This document shows positions 1-4,852 of a stretch of DNA of 6,816 nucleotides, piece after piece. The translations under genes and the position numbers were made by a program. The stretch's first letter is position 1, and the number at the start of each line of letters is the position of its first letter. Origin of the DNA: Acidobacteriota bacterium (lineage in GTDB: Bacteria; Acidobacteriota; Vicinamibacteria; Vicinamibacterales; CAVVIG01). The stretch lies in the NCBI GenBank assembly GCA_016195295.1, contig JACPZV010000352.1, positions 1 through 6,816 on the forward strand, written 5' to 3'. Under the pieces are notes generated by a model. It did no database searches, had not been told where the DNA came from, and saw only the letters and a program-made list of their open reading frames with translations.

Positions 1-21
1 GAAGTCCGGCTAGGCCTATGA
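1..21 (+). CDS. Possible C-terminal tail of an upstream gene (hisD or another his gene), partial
   Basis: Reading from base 1 gives EVRLGL followed by a TGA at 19-21 that overlaps the hisC start codon in an ATGA arrangement, which is typical of translationally coupled operons. A second frame stops at TAG 11-13 and would leave a 4-nt gap to hisC instead. Only six codons are visible, so the product cannot be identified. hisD commonly precedes hisC, and that is the only reason to suggest it. Which frame is real cannot be decided from this window. Confidence 0.25.
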   Translation, partial: EVRLGL

Positions 22-1061
22 GCCACTACCAAAAACCCCCCGAGCTCTACGACGGGCTTCGACTGCATCAGAACGAAAACACCGGCGGGTGTTCGCCGCG
101 CGTCATCGAGGCGCTCGCGAGGCTGCGTCCCGAGCAGATCGGTTTCTATCCGCCGTACACGGCGGCGACTGAGGCGGTGGCGGAGTACCTCGGCGTCGCG
201 CCGGATCACGTGACGCTGACCAACGGGCTCGACGAAGGGATCATGGCAATGGCCGTGGCTTACCTTCGACCCGCGCCGGGCGGACCGATTCTCGAGGCCA
301 TCGTGCCCGAGCCGGCCTTCGAGATCTTTCGCTTCGACACGGCCGTCGCGGGCGGACGGCTCGTGCAGGTGATGCCGAAGCCCGACTTCCGTTTTCCGCT
401 CGACGACGTGCTCGCGGCCATCACGCCGAACACGCGCGTCGTGTTTCTCACGAACCCCAACAACCCGACCGGTGTGTCGATGCCGCTCGACGCGATTCGC
501 GCCCTCGCGCGCCGCGTGCCGGGGGAAGCGATCGTGTTCGTAGACGAGGCCTACGCGGAGTTCGCGCGCGACTCCTTCATCCCGGAGCTGGCCTCGTTCC
601 CCAACGTGATCGTCGGGCGCACGTTCTCGAAAGCGTTCGGACTGGCCGGACTGCGAATCGGCTGCCTGGTCGGAACGCCCGATCGCATGGATCCGATTCG
701 ACGCGCCATTCCGGTGTACAGCGTCAGCATCGCCGCGGTCGCCGCCGTGCAAGCGGCCCTCACCGACCTGAATCACCTGAACGACTACCTAAGCCAGGTC
801 GACGAATCGAAGGCCCTGTTCTACGCGGCCTGCGATCGGCTTGGCCTGACCTACTGGAAGAGTCAGGCGAACTTCGTCCTCGTGCACGCGGGCGATCGTC
901 TTGACGCGCTCGTGAACGGCGCCTTCGCGCGCGGCATTTACATTCGCGATCGCTCGACGGAACCGGGTTGTGCCGGTTGCGCGCGCATCGGCACGGGTGT
1001 GGTCTCGCATACTCGGCAGTGCATCGCCGTCATGGAAGAGGTTCTATGCGCCGCGCGGTAA
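18..1061 (+). CDS. hisC: Histidinol-phosphate aminotransferase (HisC-type class I/II PLP aminotransferase)
   Basis: A cytosolic fold-type I aminotransferase that converts imidazoleacetol phosphate plus glutamate to histidinol phosphate and 2-oxoglutarate, using PLP. At 347 aa it is within the usual HisC length (about 350-370). Visible motifs are the substrate-side LHQNEN (17-22), TNGLDEG (68-74), NPNNPTG (146-152, with the PLP-contacting Asn149), VDEAY (175-179, Asp176 facing the PLP ring nitrogen), SKAFGLAGLRIG (204-215, Schiff-base Lys205 and phosphate-binding Arg213) and C-terminal ARIGTG (322-327, Arg323 as probable carboxylate binder). The region before Arg323 is unusual in carrying Cys318 and Cys321 in a CxxC. 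No good Shine-Dalgarno precedes ATG 18; coupling to an upstream gene would explain that. Its 3' end overlaps hisB by 16 nt. The family includes broader aromatic and cobalamin-pathway aminotransferases (e.g. CobD), but the his neighbours favour HisC. Confidence 0.9.
   Translation: MSHYQKPPELYDGLRLHQNENTGGCSPRVIEALARLRPEQIGFYPPYTAATEAVAEYLGVAPDHVTLTNGLDEGIMAMAVAYLRPAPGGPILEAIVPEPAFEIFRFDTAVAGGRLVQVMPKPDFRFPLDDVLAAITPNTRVVFLTNPNNPTGVSMPLDAIRALARRVPGEAIVFVDEAYAEFARDSFIPELASFPNVIVGRTFSKAFGLAGLRIGCLVGTPDRMDPIRRAIPVYSVSIAAVAAVQAALTDLNHLNDYLSQVDESKALFYAACDRLGLTYWKSQANFVLVHAGDRLDALVNGAFARGIYIRDRSTEPGCAGCARIGTGVVSHTRQCIAVMEEVLCAAR
1034..1041 (+). promoter_or_regulatory. Ribosome binding site that decides the hisB start
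   Basis: The purine run GGAAGAGG lies inside the last codons of hisC and ends 4 nt before ATG 1046. It supports 1046 rather than the in-frame ATG at 968, which would add 26 residues not expected for the family. Confidence 0.55.
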
Positions 1062-1633
1062 TCGATCGGCAGACGACTGAAACCCGCATCGCGCTGCGGA
1101 TCGGGCTCGAGGGCAAAGGGCGCTACGACGTACGGACCGGCATCCGGTTTCTGGATCACATGCTGGAGCTGGTCGCGCGCCACGGCGCGTTCGATCTGCG
1201 CGTCGACGCGAAAGGCGACCTGGACGTCGACCAGCACCACACGGTCGAGGACCTCGGGATCGCGCTCGGCGAGGCGGTGTCGCGGGCACTCGGGAATCGG
1301 CGCGGCATCAATCGCGCGGGCTACTTCGTGATGCCGATGGACGAAACGCTGGCCGTCGCGGCCGTCGATCTCGGCGGACGCGCGCACGCTGTCGTCTCGC
1401 TGGGTGTGAAAGCCGCGCGCGTCGGCGATCTCCAGACCGAGCTCGTCCACGACTTCTTCGAAGGATTCGCGATCGGCGCGCGGGCCAACGTCCACGTCAA
1501 GGTGCTGTACGGACGATCGAGCCACCACAAGATCGAAGCGGTGTTCAAGGCGTTCGCGCGCGCCCTGCGCGTCGCGTGCGCCAAAGATCGTCGTCTTGCG
1601 CGGATGCTGCCGAGCACAAAAGGGCTGTTGTGA
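1046..1633 (+). CDS. hisB: Imidazoleglycerol-phosphate dehydratase (monofunctional HisB)
   Basis: Dehydrates imidazoleglycerol phosphate to imidazoleacetol phosphate, the substrate of the neighbouring HisC. Members of the family are manganese-dependent multimers in the cytosol. The 195-aa product matches the monofunctional family length. Both metal-binding signatures are intact: DQHHTVED (62-69, with His64, His65, Glu68) and SHHKIE (159-164, with His160, His161, Glu164). The GIRFLDHMLELVARHG segment (32-47) and ELVHDFFEGFA (132-142) are also typical, and the end PSTKGLL matches the conserved tail of the family. There is no HAD-type histidinol-phosphatase domain as in enterobacterial HisB, so that step needs another gene. 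ATG 1046 is chosen over ATG 968 because of family length and a good purine-rich RBS. The gene overlaps hisC by 16 nt, suggesting translational coupling. A heptamer repeat array begins directly after the stop. Confidence 0.96.
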   Translation: MRRAVIDRQTTETRIALRIGLEGKGRYDVRTGIRFLDHMLELVARHGAFDLRVDAKGDLDVDQHHTVEDLGIALGEAVSRALGNRRGINRAGYFVMPMDETLAVAAVDLGGRAHAVVSLGVKAARVGDLQTELVHDFFEGFAIGARANVHVKVLYGRSSHHKIEAVFKAFARALRVACAKDRRLARMLPSTKGLL

Positions 1634-1677
1634 AGGGCTCAGGGCGAAGGGCTGAGGGCTGAGGGCTGGAAGGGCGG
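1634..1677 (+). repeat. Tandem AGGGCTG heptamer array between hisB and hisH
   Basis: Five heptamers sit in register directly after the hisB stop: AGGGCTC (1634-1640), AGGGCGA (1641-1647), then three identical AGGGCTG units (1648-1668). After a 2-nt shift a sixth, AGGGCGG, follows at 1671-1677. The array fills nearly the whole 50-nt hisB-hisH gap. Its last G-rich part merges with the probable hisH ribosome binding region. The same heptamer recurs at the end of hisA, so it is a dispersed repeat in this genome. Confidence 0.85.
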
Positions 1678-1681
1678 GAGG
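1668..1681 (+). promoter_or_regulatory. Probable hisH ribosome binding region, derived from the repeat array
   Basis: Two purine runs precede the TTG start of hisH: GGAAGGG at 1668-1674 (9 nt spacing) and GGGAGG at 1676-1681 (only 2 nt spacing). The first has the better spacing. Both overlap or abut the heptamer array, so the repeat may supply the RBS. Confidence 0.4.
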
Positions 1682-1683
1682 CG

Positions 1684-2310
1684 TTGAGCACCGGCATCGC
1701 GTTGATCGATTACCGGGCGGGGAATCTGACGTCCGTGAAAAAGGCGCTCGCGACGATCGGCGCGGACGTGTTCGTGCCGGCCACGCCGGACGATCTCGCT
1801 GACGCGCAAGGGATCATCGTGCCGGGCGTCGGTCACTTCGGCGCGACGCGCGCGCTGGCGGCGGAGTGGATCGCCGCGATCCTCAATCGCGTCGGCGAAG
1901 GCCGCCCGGTCCTCGGGATCTGCCTCGGCCTGCAGTGGCTGTTCGAAGGCAGCGACGAGGCGCCCGACTGCCCCGGGCTCGGATTGCTGTCGGGACGTTG
2001 TTACAAGCTTCCGCCTTCGCCAGAGGCTTCGGCGGACACGCGGATCAAAATTCCTCATGTAGGATGGAACAGCCTCGCGATCACGCGCGAGGCCTCGATC
2101 GTCGACGGCGTCGAGTCGGGCGCGCAGGTGTACTTCACGCACAGCTACGTCGCGCCGGTCACCGACGACACCGTCGCCGTGACCGACCACGGCGAGCCGT
2201 TCGCCGCGATCGTCCAGCACGGACAAATCGCGGGCGTGCAGTTTCACCCGGAGAAATCCGGCGACGTCGGGCTGCGGGTGCTGAGGAACTTCCTGGATCT
2301 CGCCGGATGA
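1684..2310 (+). CDS. hisH: Imidazole glycerol phosphate synthase, glutaminase subunit HisH
   Basis: Class I (triad) glutamine amidotransferase that hydrolyses glutamine and channels ammonia to HisF; the two form the IGP synthase heterodimer. The 208-aa length is normal. The N-terminus reads IALIDYRAGNLTSVKKAL (5-22), the usual opening of the family. The oxyanion-strand motif PGVGHFGA is at 47-54, the nucleophile elbow GICLGL at 78-83 (Cys80), and the catalytic His188 and Glu190 lie in QFHPEKSG (186-193). IPHVGWN (123-129) and YFTHSYV (150-156) are also typical. The start is TTG 1684: an in-frame TGA at 1660-1662 limits upstream choices, and the next GTG (1735) would delete the conserved first strand. 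CTG 1666 is the only other option and lies inside the repeat array. The stop codon lies in the terminal bases of a large palindromic repeat that separates hisH from hisF. Confidence 0.96.
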   Translation: MSTGIALIDYRAGNLTSVKKALATIGADVFVPATPDDLADAQGIIVPGVGHFGATRALAAEWIAAILNRVGEGRPVLGICLGLQWLFEGSDEAPDCPGLGLLSGRCYKLPPSPEASADTRIKIPHVGWNSLAITREASIVDGVESGAQVYFTHSYVAPVTDDTVAVTDHGEPFAAIVQHGQIAGVQFHPEKSGDVGLRVLRNFLDLAG

Positions 2311-2454
2311 GGACGCGGAGGGAGCGGAGATCACGGAGAGAAATGGCCACGGAGACACGGAGACGCGGAGAGTCTTCTGTACAAAGAATCTCGGTGTTTC
2401 CGTGTCTCTGTGGCCAATCTCACTCTGCGATCTCCGCTCCCTCCGCGTGCTCAT
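2307..2454. repeat. About 148-bp imperfect palindrome filling the hisH-hisF gap
   Basis: The left arm (2307-2380) and the reverse complement of the right arm (2381-2454) align over about 75 columns. By hand I count about 61 identities, 12 mismatches and 2 single-base gaps; several mismatches would be G-U pairs in RNA. The termini match as ATGAG (2307-2311) and CTCAT (2450-2454), and the centre is TGTACA (2378-2383). The arms share blocks such as ACGCGGAGGGAGCGGAGATC and TGGCCAC. Each arm is itself built of degenerate 'acacggag' units. The element has no transposase gene and no obvious ORF. Its left terminus supplies the TGA stop of hisH. It could be a MITE- or REP-like insertion, or two oppositely oriented copies of one repeat. 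In the mRNA it would form a very long hairpin between two genes whose products form a complex. Confidence 0.9.
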
Positions 2455-2462
2455 AACCACGC

Positions 2463-3218
2463 ATGCTGTCCAAACGGATCATCGCCTGCCTCGACGTTCG
2501 CGATGGACAGGTCGTCAAGGGCGTGAACTTCGAGGGCCTCCGCTCGGCCGGCGATCCGGCCGAGCTCGCGCGGCGCTACAACCTCGAAGGCATCGACGAG
2601 CTCGTGATCCTCGACATCACCGCGACGCTCGAGGCACGCCGCGCGCTGGCGGAGACGATCCGGGCCGTCGCGCGCGAGCTCTTCATCCCGCTCGCGGTCG
2701 GCGGCGGCATCCGGACCGAAGACGATGCCGCCGCGGCCGTGGAGGCGGGGGCGGACAAAGTGAGTCTCAACACGGCCGCGCTCGCCACACCGTCGCTCAT
2801 TACCACCATTGCCGAACGCTACGGCAGCCAAGCCGTCGTCGTCGCGATCGACGCCAAGACGGACGGCGACCGCTTCGCCGTGTACTCACGGAGCGGATCG
2901 ACCGCCGCCCATCGCGATGCCGTCGAGTGGGCGCGCGAAGCCGAGTCGCGCGGCGCCGGCGAGCTCCTCCTGACGTCGATCGACCGCGACGGGACCAAGA
3001 TCGGCTTCGACTGCGCGATGACGGCGGCCGTCTCGTCGGCGGTGTCGATCCCGGTCATCGCCTCGGGCGGCGCCGGCGGGCTCGATCATTTCGTCGACGT
3101 CTTCACCACCGGCCGCGCCGACGCCGCGCTCGCCGCGTCGATCTTTCATTACGCGGAGACGAGCGTGCGATCGCTCAAAGAACACTTAAAGCAACGAGGT
3201 ATACCGGTACGCCTGTAG
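2463..3218 (+). CDS. hisF: Imidazole glycerol phosphate synthase, cyclase subunit HisF
   Basis: Uses ammonia delivered by HisH to convert PRFAR to imidazoleglycerol phosphate and AICAR, linking histidine and purine synthesis. It is a 251-aa (beta/alpha)8 barrel, the normal length. The general acid/base pair is present as Asp11 in CLDV (9-12) and Asp130 in AIDAK (128-132). The phosphate-binding loops are visible as VGGGIRT (79-85), SLNTAAL (101-107), ASGGAGG (200-206) and AASIFH (224-229). SRSGS (142-146) and TSIDRDGTKIGFD (171-183) are also family features; the STAAHRDAVEWA stretch is a little divergent from the usual G-W-x2-T pattern. No convincing Shine-Dalgarno lies upstream of ATG 2463, which is only 8 nt from the end of the palindrome. 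Translation may depend on readthrough from hisH or on an unusual initiation mode. hisA follows after 18 nt. Confidence 0.96.
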   Translation: MLSKRIIACLDVRDGQVVKGVNFEGLRSAGDPAELARRYNLEGIDELVILDITATLEARRALAETIRAVARELFIPLAVGGGIRTEDDAAAAVEAGADKVSLNTAALATPSLITTIAERYGSQAVVVAIDAKTDGDRFAVYSRSGSTAAHRDAVEWAREAESRGAGELLLTSIDRDGTKIGFDCAMTAAVSSAVSIPVIASGGAGGLDHFVDVFTTGRADAALAASIFHYAETSVRSLKEHLKQRGIPVRL

Positions 3219-3236
3219 GCCTCACGAGTTAGCCAG

Positions 3237-3935
3237 ATGCTGATTCCATCCATCGATCTCAAGGGCGGCGCCGTCGTGCAGCTCGTGCAGGGCGAGCGGC
3301 TGGCTATTAAAGACGAGAACGTGTTCGCCTGGGTGCGGCGGTTCGAGAAGTTTCCGAAGGTCCAGGTCATCGATCTGGACGCCGCGATGGGCGCGGGCGA
3401 CAACCTCACGTTGGTCCGGCAGATTGCCGGCGCGCTGGCCTGCCGCGTCGGCGGCGGAATTCGCACGATCGAGCGCGCGCGAGAGGTGTTGGGCGCCGGC
3501 GCGCGACAGATCATCGCGGGCTCGTCTCTCTTTAAGGATGGAGCGCCCCATCTCGAGTTCGCAAAGGCGCTGAGCGCCGCCGTCGGACGCGAGCGCGTGA
3601 TCGCCGCCGTCGACAGCCGCGGCGGGCGCGTCGTCATTCATGGATGGAAAACCGTCCTGCCGCTGACGGCGGTCGACGCCGTCCGCGCGCTCGAACCCTA
3701 CTGCGACGAGTTCCTCTACACCCACGTGGACACCGAAGGCCTGATGGGCGGCACCAACTTCGACGCGATCCGCGCCGTGCGCGCAGCCACGACGCGCCGC
3801 GTGACCGCCGCCGGCGGCATCACGACGCGAAAGGAAATCGACGATCTAGAGGCGCTCGGGGTCGACGCGGTGGTTGGGATGGCGATATACACCGGCGCGT
3901 TGGATCTGAACTCGCCGGGCAGGGCTGACGGCTGA
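3237..3935 (+). CDS. hisA: ProFAR isomerase HisA, slightly short and divergent
   Basis: A (beta/alpha)8 barrel that performs the Amadori rearrangement of ProFAR to PRFAR, the substrate of HisF. It is 232 aa against about 240-250 for the family. The catalytic aspartates are present as Asp7 in PSIDL (4-8) and Asp126 in AAVDSRGG (123-130). LVQGE (16-20), VIDLDAA (44-50), VGGGIRT (71-77), IAGSSLF (93-99), IHGWK (134-138), THVDTEGLMGGTN (162-174), AAGGI (191-195) and VGMAIYTGAL (213-222) align with the usual HisA order. The loop after the first strand (KDENVFAW) and the second barrel unit look shortened relative to common HisA proteins, and THVDTEG replaces the usual T-D-I-x-x-D-G. The last residues, GRADG, and the stop are encoded by a heptamer repeat, so the native C-terminus was probably different. 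No clear RBS precedes ATG 3237. Confidence 0.9.
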   Translation: MLIPSIDLKGGAVVQLVQGERLAIKDENVFAWVRRFEKFPKVQVIDLDAAMGAGDNLTLVRQIAGALACRVGGGIRTIERAREVLGAGARQIIAGSSLFKDGAPHLEFAKALSAAVGRERVIAAVDSRGGRVVIHGWKTVLPLTAVDAVRALEPYCDEFLYTHVDTEGLMGGTNFDAIRAVRAATTRRVTAAGGITTRKEIDDLEALGVDAVVGMAIYTGALDLNSPGRADG

Positions 3936-3941
3936 GGGCTG
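3921..3941 (+). repeat. AGGGCTG heptamers overlapping the end of hisA
   Basis: Three heptamers in register, AGGGCTG (3921-3927), ACGGCTG (3928-3934) and AGGGCTG (3935-3941), are the same repeat type and orientation as the array after hisB. They encode the last HisA residues and the TGA stop at 3933-3935, then run into the gap before the next gene. Confidence 0.75.
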
Positions 3942-3982
3942 CTAAGGCGAACGTTTTGGCGTAGGGTCTCGTCAAAGACCGC

Positions 3983-4741
3983 ATGCGAAATACAGTCCTC
4001 GTCCTCGCCGCCCTTGCCCTCTCCGCGCCGCCCGCGCTCGCCGGCGCGCAGGAAATCACCGAACACGTGACGCAAACCCTGAGGCTCGACCCGGGTGGCA
4101 CGTTTCGCCTGAAGAGCTTCTCGGGCCCGATTCACATCACGGTTTCAGAGCGTCCGGAAGCGGTCATCGACGCCGTGCGCTACGGCACGCGCGACCGACT
4201 CGACCGGATCACGCTCGACATCCGCGCGGACGGCTCGAACGTGGTCGTCGTGGACGCCAACCGTCGCGACCGCACGTGGTTCTGGGGCAACGACAACGTC
4301 GTCAAGACCGACTTCGACATCAAGGTCCCACGCCGGACGAACTTGGATCTGTCGGTGTTCAGCGCGCCGATCACGGTCAACGGCGTCGAGGGCTCGTTCA
4401 AAGCGCACGGCTTCTCGTCGCGGCTGGAATTCGAGGATGTCGTGGGCCCGATCCAGGCGCACACCTTCAGCGGATCGATTGTCATTCGCGAGAAGGCGTG
4501 GCCGCCCGATCAGACGATCGACATCGACACGTTCAGCGGCAACATCGAGCTCCACGTGCCGGAAGGCGCGAGGGGCTCGGTCTCGTTCAATTCGTTCAGC
4601 GGCCATCTCACCTCCGAGCGGCCGCTCGTGCTGCGCAGCGGCAACCGGCGATCGCTCCGCGCCGACTTGGGGCCCGACGGCGCGAGCGGCGACCACCTGC
4701 GGTTCAAGACCTTCAGCGGCAGCGTGCGAATCGATCGGTGA
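3983..4741 (+). CDS. Exported DUF4097-type beta-repeat protein of unknown function
   Basis: A 252-aa protein with a Sec-type signal peptide: Met-Arg-Asn, a hydrophobic core at about 4-18, and likely cleavage after ALA (18-20) or AGA (20-22). I see no lipobox cysteine and no further membrane helix, so a periplasmic or secreted location is inferred. The mature part carries seven spaced copies of an aromatic-Ser-Gly-like turn followed by a short hydrophobic strand: FSG at 46-48, FSA 126-128, FSS 144-146, FSG 162-164, 184-186, 205-207 and 244-246. This pattern matches the DUF4097/putative-adhesin families that form right-handed beta-solenoids; no enzymatic motif is visible. It starts 47 nt after hisA and has no role in histidine synthesis that I can infer, so co-transcription may be incidental. 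The RBS is weak: GTAGGG at 3961-3966 is 16 nt away, which is too far. ATG 3983 is supported by the well-formed signal peptide. Confidence 0.8.
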   Translation: MRNTVLVLAALALSAPPALAGAQEITEHVTQTLRLDPGGTFRLKSFSGPIHITVSERPEAVIDAVRYGTRDRLDRITLDIRADGSNVVVVDANRRDRTWFWGNDNVVKTDFDIKVPRRTNLDLSVFSAPITVNGVEGSFKAHGFSSRLEFEDVVGPIQAHTFSGSIVIREKAWPPDQTIDIDTFSGNIELHVPEGARGSVSFNSFSGHLTSERPLVLRSGNRRSLRADLGPDGASGDHLRFKTFSGSVRIDR

Positions 4742-4763
4742 GGTCGGGTAGGGCAGCCTCACC
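4737..4763 (+). other. Short hairpin at the end of the DUF4097 gene
   Basis: GGTGAGG (4737-4743), which includes the TGA stop, is perfectly complementary to CCTCACC (4757-4763) across a 13-nt loop. There is no T-run afterwards, so it is not a standard intrinsic terminator. The right arm is the first unit of the 9-mer array, and the other units could compete for the same pairing. Confidence 0.4.
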
Positions 4764-4792
4764 CGCCTCACCAGCCTCACCCGCCCCACCCG
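4757..4792. repeat. Four-copy 9-mer tandem repeat (CCTCACCCG-type)
   Basis: Consecutive units are CCTCACCCG (4757-4765), CCTCACCAG (4766-4774), CCTCACCCG (4775-4783) and CCCCACCCG (4784-4792). Two units are identical and two differ by one base. It lies between the DUF4097 stop and the probable promoter of the next gene and is strongly C-rich on the + strand. Confidence 0.85.
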
Positions 4793-4800
4793 TCTTCGAC

Positions 4801-4809
4801 TGATACAAT
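4801..4809 (+). promoter_or_regulatory. Possible extended -10 promoter for the glycosidase-glycosyltransferase gene
   Basis: TGATACAAT fits the extended -10 pattern TGnTAnnnT and stands out as an A+T-rich patch in GC-rich surroundings (4801-4820). No -35 box is recognisable 16-18 nt upstream, where the 9-mer array lies. Initiation around 4816 would give a leader of about 37 nt before GTG 4853. Confidence 0.35.
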
Positions 4810-4852
4810 CGTAGATATTGCATCCGTCGCGGAAAGCCGACTCTCCTTTCCT

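Noticed and set aside
1..17. His attenuator leader or T-box upstream of hisC
   Set aside because: Only 17 nt are available, and they look like the end of a preceding gene; no His-codon run or leader structure can be seen.
968..1045. Earlier in-frame ATG for hisB at 968
   Set aside because: It would add 26 residues overlapping hisC by 94 nt. ATG 1046 has an RBS and gives the normal family length and N-terminus.
2307..2454. Palindrome as an intrinsic terminator or CRISPR-like array
   Set aside because: There is no T-run after the stem, the gene order continues with hisF, and there are no regularly spaced identical repeats with unique spacers.
1639..2460. A 273-codon minus-strand open frame across hisH and the palindrome
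   Set aside because: It lies antisense to well-conserved hisH, and its first part is read through the repeat. The peptide looks like translated repeat rather than a protein.
2402..3232. Other + strand open frames over hisF (2402-3232) and over hisH (1866-2456)
   Set aside because: Both are extremely Arg-rich out-of-frame readings of conserved his genes.
4739..4852. Readthrough or recoding of the DUF4097 TGA, since the GH-GT2 gene is in the same frame with no other stop between
   Set aside because: The intervening stretch is low-complexity repeat (His/Pro-rich if translated), GTG 4853 is a usable start, and no recoding signal is visible. The shared frame is most simply chance.
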